The position numbers were made by a program, and so were the translations under genes. The notes beneath the pieces were generated by a model. The model ran no database searches. It was given only the letters and a program-made list of their open reading frames with translations, and was not told the origin of the DNA. Positions 19,301-27,904 of a stretch of 60,000 nt of DNA are shown in pieces. Source of the DNA: Symsagittifera roscoffensis (Eukaryota > Xenacoelomorpha > Acoela > Convolutidae); contig NC_087066.1 of the NCBI RefSeq assembly GCF_963678635.1, positions 54,392,312 through 54,452,311 on the forward strand. The letters run 5' to 3'. Numbering within the stretch: the first letter of the stretch is position 1; every line of letters starts with the position of its first letter.

Positions 19301-20109
19301 AAGTCTGGAGTTTTCTGGAGAAACAACTGGAGCTGGCCGAAGGAAGAGGCATGACGGTGGCTAGATTTGTCTCGGCCGCCAATGAAGTGACGATTGGAGG
19401 GTTCTGGAGAGAGCACGCAGAGGGTGAGCTGAAGACTAGAAGGGATCATGAGATTCTTAAGTTCTTGAGTCCTTGCTGGGGGAAAGAATTCATGGCAGGA
19501 ATGTTCGGCACCACAGCGACTATCTTTGGAGCCTTCGTGCAGGAGATACTGGGCATGCCCATCAGCCTATATCTGGTCTACCCCAGATACTTGTTCAACA
19601 TGGGCCCAGCGTACATGTTTAGTCGAGGAGTAGAGACACTTCGGGTTGATGGGTATCTGGCACTAGTACTCTTGACCCATGGGGAATTGGTGTCGTTTCA
19701 TCGATTGATGGAATATGAGGAGCCCCTGTCTATGAGGAAAGTCCACTCGAGCATCGAAACCTACTCCTACAAGTGTGCCGCGGGGTTGAAGACGTTGTTA
19801 GTGCAATACCTCATGATGCAGAATCGGCACATGACGGGTGAAGATAAGAATCCAACATCGAGAGAGGAATGGAAGAAGATGAATGGAGGGATGCCTCTGT
19901 TGACGGACCTGTGCCTGGCAATGAGGTCGGACCCGATGGGGGATAATCCGGGGTCTAGAGGAGGTGGTGACCTGCATTTACGGTCCAGCAGTGACGTACG
20001 CATTCCCAGATCCCCTAGTAACAACGTATCGTTACTCTGTGACGCACTTGAGTCTTATCAGCGTACTGGATGGGACGGCGCTCAATTGGTGTCAGCAGGA
20101 GGCGCTTAG
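16303..20109 (+). CDS. Large 3' ORF with coiled coil and SGNH/GDSL-type hydrolase domain
   Basis: 1268 codons. Residues 18-108 are a highly charged coiled coil (KERNKANLDRDQAKLDRE...). Residues 282-460 form a clear SGNH hydrolase. Block I is LIIGDSLVRV, with nucleophile Ser at about 290. The block II Gly lies in SFAGAATPQM. Block III is MIGTNDVSRG, with Asn at about 339. Block V is SNDGIHFDRP, with Asp 433 and His 436. Such enzymes are esterases or lipases; the substrate is unknown. A second domain at about 708-925 shows spaced remnants of the same fold: VIVAGSDFEG, LLFAGMNDHLHAAG and VIGDDHPAISQL. Its Ser-Asp order in block I is swapped, so it is probably degenerate. No signal peptide or membrane span is evident, arguing against an envelope protein. 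The natural sequence seems to shift frame near 19960 into the next ORF. Captured GDSL-type ORFs are, from memory, reported in rotifer LTR elements, and an esterase domain in CR1 LINE ORF1. Confidence 0.8.
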   Translation: MLSMTRAQQTTEAYPDLGVLKKELEKTQKERNKANLDRDQAKLDREKVQLERDQAVNERDQTLRLLEMLKAEHQQELRVRENAANCEQLKSELERIEQRQRELDAQKGARPMERVVTSSRPESRMEVDEAPRARGRFNLDREAREHMSEGLEVWIPNEATSSVRSLETQPIRPLMDVALPGYTPTSTSSDSQVSGGSSRLKELGEKLRQRSRESSARPELPPTWREQPVRSVVISSYKKNIEKRYHRHNRLNWNAEQKARRDCFHDAAWVEYLAPTRVPEGAVHLIIGDSLVRVLTRIQSHWQTGILSFAGAATPQMLATLEMLGMTKVYTVTLMIGTNDVSRGEARKITRLHDKMSCLLEELRIQMDPILLTVCTVPYNMMFDQHALEMNEKVRNLNRVIREIHRKSVLPVGLLDVAERMEQARFPEDTSNDGIHFDRPRGAEWLNDVFQGHINTLEADLLETAQFTLGPPPNPPFLASRALSGRLGPRVNTRDGSRSNQARLQSATPMESEEVTSSTPPGSAISSVVVAESKREKRPMETARLRYPEKVKGLDLEGLECMLELAETLGIERLSHEDLNRHHCVDWLKAHEAHFSRTKLMETADLTGIPTKAIMGPINYRPLKLLGSPGLIAEPPKHRTSIARIRLATPAQLKVVDKLLNPEGMEFPDAAYEGSKLAEDPRYGKPCGSTQLAKTLAVYDRADPAAARVVIVAGSDFEGTSPKLFWPETLIYSLPGAELNQMLTLVVAIKSEMPCEPELLLFAGMNDHLHAAGLLEQLKGSEPTSKKIWEAIQTLFAAMNEVQENVVSRFGSKTKVVFTTSPGYANMPPALQFVYAVLILIAEGNEWRILMAAPDRELEPSNLRLRKSELAAAWADISHALRGFYGLADILIVLDEALLLEISNFARQLKFSPVIGDDHPAISQLTDSLWFRSMEVKITNSTGKTRGPSNERKNVADTEKQLESMKYRLTQENGWWQFLTPRLENATDKTREEAPPLVKQVWSFLEKQLELAEGRGMTVARFVSAANEVTIGGFWREHAEGELKTRRDHEILKFLSPCWGKEFMAGMFGTTATIFGAFVQEILGMPISLYLVYPRYLFNMGPAYMFSRGVETLRVDGYLALVLLTHGELVSFHRLMEYEEPLSMRKVHSSIETYSYKCAAGLKTLLVQYLMMQNRHMTGEDKNPTSREEWKKMNGGMPLLTDLCLAMRSDPMGDNPGSRGGGDLHLRSSSDVRIPRSPSNNVSLLCDALESYQRTGWDGAQLVSAGGA

Positions 20110-20116
20110 AGCACAA

Positions 20117-23100
20117 ATGAGCAATACGGTACTCTTTGGAAAAGTGAAAGATGCCGAGCTGATAGTGTACAACTTCAGGGGGCAGATGCAATGTAGAATG
20201 GGAGGCAAGCGCGAGGGTCCCATCGAAACGTATCCCAAATTCTGGAACTTGAACCCACTGACGGCAGACGGACGAGAGGTCTTGAGGATTCCTGCTTGGA
20301 AGGAAAGCTTTGCACTGGTCAAGAGGGAGCTGGAGGCCATAATGGAGAAAGAAATCCTGCCAGCTGCCATGCCTGAGTTCCTGATAGTCAGGAGGATGAC
20401 CTTGGGAATGAACAGTCCCTTGGTAGTTCCATCCATAATGGCGAGGATGACAACGGAGGAAATGCAGGAATACTTCACTGATGGCTGGGACCCCCTGTTC
20501 ATCGGCTACACGGCGGTCTACTTCCACACTAGCGAGACGAAAATAAATTCGTGGACGACGCAAGCGAAAAAGATGAGAGGCTCGCAGCCCCCTGGATATG
20601 AGGTGCGAAAGATCTTGAGAGCTCTTGAGCAGGAGGGACTTGAGAATATGCTACCAATATGGGATGATGGCAGGATGATCATGATGGAGGGGCATGTCGC
20701 GTTGGTGGACGACATGAAATTTGCAACAAGAAAGTATAGGGCACCCTATGGCTTAGAACAGGTGGAAATGAGACAGGAGGGAAAAGAACTGGATGCTGCA
20801 GGTCAACTGTATGTGGCCCTGACGGAATACAAGAGATTGGATCCGGCGACACCATCACCACTGTCAGTGGATACACCTGGAGACAAGAAGAGTGGACCCG
20901 TGGAGGACCGGTTCAAAAGAATTCTCGCGAGAAGAAGAAATGAGTCAGAAGAAGAGAGTATGGATGAAACTCTCAGCGAAGCCGGTGAGGACATGGAAGT
21001 GGGGAATACGCCTGAACCGAGACCATCAGGGGAGGAGCTCACCACTCAAGAGCTGTTGAAAGACTTGAGCGAGGAGAATTGGGCAGATACTGCCACTCCA
21101 CCGCTGACCCCGTCCCCCCGGAAGAATCTGGAGTTGCCATTGGCAAGCGAGACCTCCAATATGGGGATGATACTCTTGAGCTCGGAGGAAAGTGAAAAGA
21201 ATACTTTCGAGGGAATTAGGGACATGTTCCTGGGGTCTCTGAAGGACGATGCTTGGCAGGAGTTCTTGAAGGAATTCAATCAAGAAGTGGGCAGCGAGAC
21301 GACGCTGGACAAATTCAAGGAGGAACTGTGGGTGAAATTTGGAGAACCGCTTCTGATAGGAACGGGCCTGGATGAGAAGGCGAGAAAAGAGCTGCTGAAC
21401 AAGCTGATAGAGCTGAGGAATTCACGATCGAAGACTAGAGAAGAAAAATGTGAGGACGGCTCTACTCTGAAACAAAAAACTGTAGATAAAATAGTTGATG
21501 AGATAAAAGGGGATAAGGTTGGGACTAGTAATATGATTAAAAGTACTAATATCCTTAAGGCTCGAGCAGGGGGGAGGCAAGAGTTGGAGGGGTTGGAGGT
21601 AGACAGAGAGGTCGAATCAGTGATGATAGCCACAACACCCTCAAGCAGAGATGTGAAGACTCGCAAGAGGAAGAGAGAAGTAGAGGGATTGGGTAGTCCT
21701 TCAGTGGATGCTGTCTCGGAAGGAAACTTGAGAGAGACGGCGCCCATGGTTTTGGCTCGAGGCAAGACGGCGGCATACAAGAGCAGCACGGAGCTCAGAA
21801 GACCACTCGAAGTAGAGAGGGAGATAGAGGCTTCCACCAGTTCGACATCGGAGGAAGACTTTAAGCCCCAGAAGATAAACGTGAAGAGAGGTTCAACGAG
21901 CGGACAGACATGGGAAGTGGATGTCGGCAAAGAATGGATTTCGAAGGCACACCAGGCCACGGGGAAGCAAGTGGCGAGTGATCCACTGGAGAGGAATAAA
22001 ACGAGGAACACCTCCCGGACATGGTGGGTGGCCCTAGAGACATTGAAGGAAATGGAAGACTGCTTGAAGAAGTTGGACAGTGGAGTGGCTCGCAAACGAC
22101 GCAATTGGGCCACCCAGCAAAAGGCTGAGGTTAACAAGATAGAATTGGCGAATCAGCTGAAGAGGTCCTGGCAGAACTTGTTGAAGGATAATTTCGAAGA
22201 GGCAATGAGGACATCCTCATCAGCACCGCCATTGATGGCGAATCCCTTCGTTAGAACCGCAGGACAATTGATGTTCACCTGGAGTCTGGTGGGAATAGAG
22301 TTGGAGACATTGACCTCATATGACAGGCTGAAGTTGGGAAGCAAGAAGCTAGATGTGTATCAAGCACTGATGCAACACGTGGCCAGGGATAATTCAGGCT
22401 TGAGCCTGGCTAGGAGGAAGGATGCCACATGTTTCTTGAGATGGATAATGTCAATGATGTCTGACAGCACCATCTTGGCGTGCCACCAAAGGACAAGCGG
22501 AAGTAAAACCGTGGAAAAAAGAGTCTCAACGATCATCTTAAACGTGTATCAGAGTACTGGAATAGAAAAGGAAGATGGTTCCAGACTATCCCTAGAGAAC
22601 CACAGAAAGCTAGATGAGGTGCGGAGGTTTTTTAAAAAGAAGTTCGAAGAAGAACATGATGTTCACCGTAACCTGGCCTCGTCAGAGCAGTACTCGAGAC
22701 CCAGCGAGAAGGGGGAATACCAATACGTGTCAGGAGTGATGGGAATAGCCTACAACCCCTTCTTAGACTCAGAAACTGGAGGCGCTCACAGGAACCACGA
22801 GGTAGCGGAGCTGCTGAAGTTTTGGACAGAAAAAATAATGGAAATAGACGCGGTGGAGAAAGAGAGGCCGAGCCTGGGCCTGATTCTTGAGAAAACACCG
22901 GAGGTGGTGAGCATACCGCGCTCGAACAAGAGAGTTGAAGTGAACATGGGTGATGGCAATGGCTTGCTGATCACGAACTTGGGAGTGGTATGGAAGTTAC
23001 TAAGACCCTCCTGGTGCCCACATCCCCACGCGAGTCTGATCGAGGAGACCACCGAACGGGTGAGGTTAGCTCCAACGGAAGATGAAGATTTGGCAAAGTT

Positions 23101-24769
23101 GAGTGTGGTGCACAAACTGATCTTACCTCAGATGAAGGAGTCCGGCGAAAAGACGAACAGTCTTGAGTCAGCAAAGAAGATGGAGCCGGGTAGCTGTCTG
23201 GATTCTACGTGTGGGAGTGGAGAGCACACCTGCGATGGACGATCATGTGTCAGGATATTGTCTTTTCAAAAAGAAGATCTGGTTACTTGGTTTGAAGACA
23301 TCACGGAAAGGGAGAAAAGTGAAGTACAAATAGTGGCGGAGTGTTACGCGAGAACTACGGTGAACATAGCGACAGCTCTCGGATTCATCTCGAGAATGTG
23401 CAGTCAGGAGTCACTGGAGAGGCTAGAGTCTGAACACCATTTAGTGACGGCGTTGAGCGTGGAATCATGGCCGGGAGTGTTGCAAGTGACTCAAAAACAT
23501 ATCCGGAGCTGGAAGGTTGGTCTCGAGGCAGAAATGGGGTTTCCCATGAGCGAAGCTTATGGCCTGCCATTGAACGCAAAATCCCTGATAGGGTCAATGA
23601 TGGCCAATTTGTGCGGAAGCCACTACCCACTGCACATGGCGATGGTGGAAGCATCCAACCAGAGAATATTGGTGGACAAGGCCTTCTCAGTGCCCAAGTG
23701 CGTGAGGTTGGCTCGGGTATCGCATCACTCGCACAAGTTGTTGAGGAAAATCAGAGGGACAGTACCGAAAGAGTTGAGAGATGACTTGAGTGAAATCTGG
23801 GGAGAAGAGCTTTTGAAGTTGGAAAGTGAGAACACAAGCGATCACGAGAGACAAAACGTGATCGGAAAACCTGTGGGGGGTACTCCAAATATGGGAGAGA
23901 ACGACACGATGCATGAGAAAATGATGGAGCTTGAGCCTCTCTTGGAAGCCTCGGGGGAGCGTAACCTCAGGAGCCTTGAGATCACCCATGGAGAATGCCC
24001 ATGCCACTGTTTGGCACAAACGGTGTGGTATCCAGATCACAAGAACCTTTGCCTGGTGTGGGATATAGAAGAAATTCGGTCGATCGGATTACCGGATCAC
24101 CGGCAGAAGGTGACGCTCTTAGTAGTGAGTACGATGCTGGCTCTGAGATGGATAGAGGAGAATATAACGAAGTATCGGGAAGCAAAGACGCCAACGGCTG
24201 AGTCAATATATGTGATAGACTACAGCAGGAGACTCGAGTTGTTTGAGACTGCATGCAAAGTATTCGCCATACCAACGGAAGTCAGACACGTATGGAGCCG
24301 CTTGAGGTACTTTCCATGGTTTCGAGCGACACTGACGTCTTGGTTATACATGACAACGAAAGATCACATGAGAAAGCATCAAAAGGAGTATCGACAGTTC
24401 CAGGCTGAGATTGGGCCGGAAGCTTTCAAGAGACCCCTGTTAACGCATCGAAATGCGATCACGACAGGATGGAAGAGAGTGGGTAAAATGTCTAGAGACA
24501 ATACCAAAGCGAGGGAATCGATACTAGAGGAAGACTTGGCGAAGAACGTGAGCTTGAGCCTACACAACTCCTTTTGTTTGAACCGGGAATCTAGGGTGAA
24601 GGCACTACCCAACCAGGCGATAAGGTTGCAGGAGCAAAGAGAATGGATGCGATCCTATGAACAGCTGAAGGCTTGGGAAGAGTCCGATGATGAAGAAGAA
24701 CTATTGAGACAGTTTGCCGTATCCAGTACTTCAGGAGACGGCACCTCCAAGGCGAAGAGTGCGAAATGA
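20117..24769 (+). CDS. Orphan giant ORF of the retroelement, about 1550 codons
   Basis: The first ATG after the preceding stop is at 20117. The same frame is open back to about 19964, and its upstream residues (GPAVTYAFPDPLVTTYRYSV) look more protein-like than the end of the previous ORF, so the two ORFs were probably one protein of roughly 2900 aa. I recognise no domain. Residues 1-250 are globular in composition. About 270-680 are Lys/Glu/Ser rich and likely disordered. The rest is again globular, with Cys/His clusters: CGSGEHTCDGRSC near 23210, GECPCHCLAQ near 23995 and SHHSHK near 23726. Those clusters could bind metal. No transmembrane span is visible. It ends in an acidic-basic tail (SDDEEELLRQ...SKAKSAK). 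Being intact over 1500 codons in a young element, it has presumably been under selection for transposition or particle function. Confidence 0.75.
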   Translation: MSNTVLFGKVKDAELIVYNFRGQMQCRMGGKREGPIETYPKFWNLNPLTADGREVLRIPAWKESFALVKRELEAIMEKEILPAAMPEFLIVRRMTLGMNSPLVVPSIMARMTTEEMQEYFTDGWDPLFIGYTAVYFHTSETKINSWTTQAKKMRGSQPPGYEVRKILRALEQEGLENMLPIWDDGRMIMMEGHVALVDDMKFATRKYRAPYGLEQVEMRQEGKELDAAGQLYVALTEYKRLDPATPSPLSVDTPGDKKSGPVEDRFKRILARRRNESEEESMDETLSEAGEDMEVGNTPEPRPSGEELTTQELLKDLSEENWADTATPPLTPSPRKNLELPLASETSNMGMILLSSEESEKNTFEGIRDMFLGSLKDDAWQEFLKEFNQEVGSETTLDKFKEELWVKFGEPLLIGTGLDEKARKELLNKLIELRNSRSKTREEKCEDGSTLKQKTVDKIVDEIKGDKVGTSNMIKSTNILKARAGGRQELEGLEVDREVESVMIATTPSSRDVKTRKRKREVEGLGSPSVDAVSEGNLRETAPMVLARGKTAAYKSSTELRRPLEVEREIEASTSSTSEEDFKPQKINVKRGSTSGQTWEVDVGKEWISKAHQATGKQVASDPLERNKTRNTSRTWWVALETLKEMEDCLKKLDSGVARKRRNWATQQKAEVNKIELANQLKRSWQNLLKDNFEEAMRTSSSAPPLMANPFVRTAGQLMFTWSLVGIELETLTSYDRLKLGSKKLDVYQALMQHVARDNSGLSLARRKDATCFLRWIMSMMSDSTILACHQRTSGSKTVEKRVSTIILNVYQSTGIEKEDGSRLSLENHRKLDEVRRFFKKKFEEEHDVHRNLASSEQYSRPSEKGEYQYVSGVMGIAYNPFLDSETGGAHRNHEVAELLKFWTEKIMEIDAVEKERPSLGLILEKTPEVVSIPRSNKRVEVNMGDGNGLLITNLGVVWKLLRPSWCPHPHASLIEETTERVRLAPTEDEDLAKLSVVHKLILPQMKESGEKTNSLESAKKMEPGSCLDSTCGSGEHTCDGRSCVRILSFQKEDLVTWFEDITEREKSEVQIVAECYARTTVNIATALGFISRMCSQESLERLESEHHLVTALSVESWPGVLQVTQKHIRSWKVGLEAEMGFPMSEAYGLPLNAKSLIGSMMANLCGSHYPLHMAMVEASNQRILVDKAFSVPKCVRLARVSHHSHKLLRKIRGTVPKELRDDLSEIWGEELLKLESENTSDHERQNVIGKPVGGTPNMGENDTMHEKMMELEPLLEASGERNLRSLEITHGECPCHCLAQTVWYPDHKNLCLVWDIEEIRSIGLPDHRQKVTLLVVSTMLALRWIEENITKYREAKTPTAESIYVIDYSRRLELFETACKVFAIPTEVRHVWSRLRYFPWFRATLTSWLYMTTKDHMRKHQKEYRQFQAEIGPEAFKRPLLTHRNAITTGWKRVGKMSRDNTKARESILEEDLAKNVSLSLHNSFCLNRESRVKALPNQAIRLQEQREWMRSYEQLKAWEESDDEEELLRQFAVSSTSGDGTSKAKSAK

Positions 24770-25197
24770 GCGGATGGCTCGAATGGATCTTGAGTCTTGA
24801 GAGGGAAAGGGGGCTTGAGTGTGGATCCGGGTGAAACCTGGGTTCACGAAAAAGAAATTTTAACGAGACAGATATTGTTATTAATATGCTATATCTATTA
24901 TATAAATCAAAATGCTGCATGACAATTTCCTAATTGAATGGGACAAAAGAAATTTTAAATGATTGGCTTAAAAAGCGAGAATTCAAGGGTGCAGGTGTGT
25001 GCAGATTTTGATTGCTGTTTAGCGATAGTGTGAAAATTTTCCATGGCCGTGAATTTTGGGGTGTAGATAAGCTTAAGTCTGCTGCAAACTTCTGTAAAGG
25101 ACCACTGGCACTGTTCCTTGAGCAACACTCGGTTTTCGGGGACTCACTGGCAGACGACAGCACGCGATGAGGACATCGATCTCGAGTCCGGGGAGTA
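24770..25197 (+). other. 3' untranslated region of the giant element
   Basis: No ORF. CTTGAG occurs three times within 24785-24820 and again near 25117. The sequence directly before the 3' LTR, CGAGTCCGGGGAGTA, contains a short purine run (GGGGAG) that would serve as a weak polypurine tract. Confidence 0.6.
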
Positions 25198-26101
25198 TGT
25201 GCCAGTCGGTCATATTTGGAAGTTTGACCTTGAGAGAAGCAAAAAACACTTGATTTTGGAGTGAAATTTAGTTTTTCAAAAATTCGAATGGAGCCTGTCA
25301 TGCACGATTTTCTTGCGATAACTGAAAGTCAAAAAAGAGAAGTGAGAACAATCGAGTGACAATCGCGGGAAAGTTGCAAGTTAAATCAGTAGGAAATTGC
25401 CATTCGCAATTTCCGAGACAATAATAATCTAGAGTAGAGCTGTCCTATTTGAAATAGAAGACAGAGTGTTCCTGAGAACTGGATAATTATCCAACTGGTC
25501 AAACATTCGAACTGGACCAGAGTGAACCTTCGGTGGAAAGGTGGACAACTTGAGTGTCCCAATGGTCCACATAAAACTGCATTCTAGAGTACAAACTTAT
25601 TCCTGTTGTTGAAACTGGCAAACATTATACTCATTTAGTTACACTATTTAATTCTTGAGTTGCTTACCGACTTAATTACTCCCAATTCTTGAGCGTGCTA
25701 CAATGTGAGTACCAATTTAAATTTCTAGAGTGTGTTTTATAATTGTTATGTTGAGGTAAGGCGAGTTTTAGGTTGATCCATCTGAAATGGATCAAAGTTC
25801 CACTGTCTAATAAAAAGTAACTTAACGGATTGTTCCGACCCGGTTTTTAACGGCGTTCATGTATTTTGGGTATCTAGAGACCTAAGTATGGGGACGTTAT
25901 TATTTCTAGAGTGGGGGGATATTTTGGTAGTAGCCTTTAAGCTGTAACGGGTCGTAGTCTCATGTCACAAGCGAACCGAATTGGCTCCGACTGATTTGAG
26001 GTAGAAAAACACAAGAGATAGTGTCCCTGACTCTTGAGCCAATGGTTATAGGGCCTATTTTTCTTAAGCCTCATGTGTGACTACAGTAGACGAATAGTAC
26101 A
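25198..26101 (+). repeat. 3' LTR of the giant element
   Basis: 904 bp, the same length as the 5' LTR, from TGTGCC to AGTACA. The visible differences from 3143-4046 are about ten substitutions and no indels. The terminal hexamer differs (GTTACA at the 5' LTR, AGTACA here). AAC follows immediately, matching the AAC before 3143. Confidence 0.93.
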
Positions 26102-26755
26102 AACCACCAGAGTAGAGCTGTCCTATCTTGATATAGGAGACAGTGATTACAAAAGAAGATCTCAAGTTAGCTGAACCAGAGTGAGCCTTCGGCGGAAAGG
26201 TGGAGAACCGAAGTGTCCCAATGGTCCAGAACCAAAACTCCATTCTTGAGATAAAACTTGTTCGAATAGAACTTATTGAATTAAACTTAATTCCCCGATC
26301 ATTCTCGAGTTGCTTACTAAATTAGTTATCTTTAGTTCTCGAGTGTGCTGCTATGTAAGACCTAATTTAATTTTCCCGAGTGTGTTTTATAATTTTTATG
26401 TGTTTTGAGATAAGGCGAGTTTTAGGTTGATCCATCTGAAAGGGATCAAAGTTTCACTGTCTAACAAAAAGTAACCTAATGGATTGTTCTGACCCGGTTT
26501 TTAACGGCGTTCGGGTATTTTGGGTATTTTGAGACCAAATTATGGGGACGTTCTTATTTCTAGAGTGGCGGGATATTTTGGTAGTGGCCTTTAAGCTGTA
26601 ACGAGTTGTAGTCTCATGTCGCAAGTGAACCCAATTGGCTCCGACCGTTTTGAGGTAGAAATACACAAGAGATAGTGTCCCTGACTCTTGAGCCAATGGT
26701 TACAGGGCCTATTTTTCTTAAGCCTCATATGTGACCGAAGTAGACGAATGTTACA
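26102..26755 (+). repeat. Right part of the older solo LTR, split by the giant element
   Basis: It begins AACCACCAGAGTAGAGCTG and aligns, with many differences, to LTR positions corresponding to about 3375-4046, ending GAATGTTACA at 26755. Together with 2909-3142 it makes one full-length diverged LTR. The CTTGAG sites of the young LTR appear here partly as CTCGAG (TTCTCGAGTTGCTT against TTCTTGAGTTGCTT). Confidence 0.87.
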
Positions 26756-26803
26756 CTAACAAGGTATAATTTAAACATGAGTATTCAGATTTTAAAAAAA
26801 TAT

Positions 26804-26851
26804 ATGACAAATGGAGTTACTGTTTTTCCTTAAATGAAGTTATCCATGATA
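26804..26851 (+). repeat. 48-bp direct repeat, right copy
   Basis: Same block as 2573-2620, lying in the 145-bp gap between the end of the older LTR and the inverted LTR. Confidence 0.75.
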
Positions 26852-26900
26852 ATTTACCATATGTTGCCACTGTTTGATCTTCCTTAAATAATAAGAGAAA

Positions 26901-27781
26901 TGTAACAGTCGCCAACTTAAGTCACATATGAGGTTAAAGAAAAATAGGCCCTATAACCATTGGCTCAAGAGTCAGGGACACTATCTCTTGTGTGTTTCTA
27001 CCTCAAACGGTCGGAGCCAATTCGGTTCACTTGCGACATGAGACTAAAATCCCGTTACAGCTTAAAGGCCACTACCAAAGTACCACCCCACTCTAGAAAA
27101 TTAGAACGTCACCATATTTAAGTCTCAAAATACCCAAAATACGCGAACGCTGTTAAAAACAGGATCGGAACATTCCGTACAGTTACTTTTTATTAGACAG
27201 TCGAACTTTGATCCATTTCAGATGAATCAACCTAAAACTCTCCTTTCCTCAACATAATAAACATAAACACTCAAGAAAACTAAATTGGGTACTTACATAC
27301 CAGCACACTCGAGAATTGAGGTAACTAAAATAATAAGCAACTTGAGAATAAATGGGGAATTAAGTTTGACTCAATCAGTTTTAATCGAACAAGTTTTATT
27401 TTGAGAATTGAGTTTTGGGTCTGGAAAATTGGGAGACTTTGCTGGTCCACCTTTCCACCGAAGGTTCACTCTGGTCCAGTATTAATTGATTCGCTCTTCT
27501 TTTGTAATCGCTCTGTTTCCTATATCAAGATAGGACAGCTCTACTCTCGTTTTAATATAGTATCGGAAATTGCGAATAGAAATTTCCCGCAGCTAAATTT
27601 CACCACTTTCACGCGATTGTAATTCGGTCGTTCTGATCTTATTTTTCTGATTTTTTCAGTTGTCGCGAGAAAGTTGATCATGACATGTCCACTTCGAATT
27701 TTTGAAAAAATCCATTTGACCCCAAAATAATGTTGTTCGTATTGCTCAAGATCAAACTTCCAAATATGACCGACTGGCACA
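26901..27781 (-). repeat. Inverted solo LTR of the same family
   Basis: The reverse complement starts TGTGCCAGTCGGTCATATTTGG at 27781 and ends GTTACA at 26901, about 881 bp, diverged from the giant element's LTR. AAA lies directly outside both ends. With the plus-strand LTR ending at 26755 it forms an inverted pair separated by 145 bp. No internal element sequence is attached, so it is a solo LTR formed by LTR-LTR recombination. Confidence 0.88.
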
Positions 27782-27904
27782 AAAAAAAACATTTAATTTG
27801 ATCTTCGCCCGTTTGTATGTAACTATATCCCATAAATTTACTTTGTCATCGTTTAAAAAACGAAATTTCTATGATGGTCCGGCATATCGTTCTACGAAGT
27901 GTAA

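Larger units (their letters stand above)
3143..26101 (+). mobile_element. Giant Ty3/Gypsy-type LTR retrotransposon, about 22.96 kb
   Basis: Identical-length 904-bp direct LTRs (3143-4046 and 25198-26101) bound a leader with minisatellites, gag, protease, RT/RNase H and integrase in Ty3/Gypsy order, then two very long extra ORFs. About ten mismatches separate the LTRs by eye (near 99 percent identity), so the insertion is young. It lies inside a related older LTR, with the trinucleotide AAC on both flanks. Ordinary Ty3/Gypsy elements are 5-10 kb. Very large ones are known (Ogre in plants, Burro in planarians), but I cannot test kinship. The coding region is purine-rich on the sense strand and more GC-rich than the flanks. 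This copy is defective in a few places: frame changes in gag, three in-frame stops in pol, one stop and one frame change in the 3' ORFs. Confidence 0.93.

Noticed and set aside
16303-24769. Envelope glycoprotein in the 3' ORFs
   Set aside because: No signal peptide, fusion peptide or C-terminal membrane span could be seen; the first ORF instead shows SGNH motifs.
6532-24920. Long minus-strand frames opposite gag, pol and the 3' ORFs, up to 285 codons
   Set aside because: They are shadows of the purine-rich sense ORFs, rich in Ser, Leu and Pro, without family motifs.
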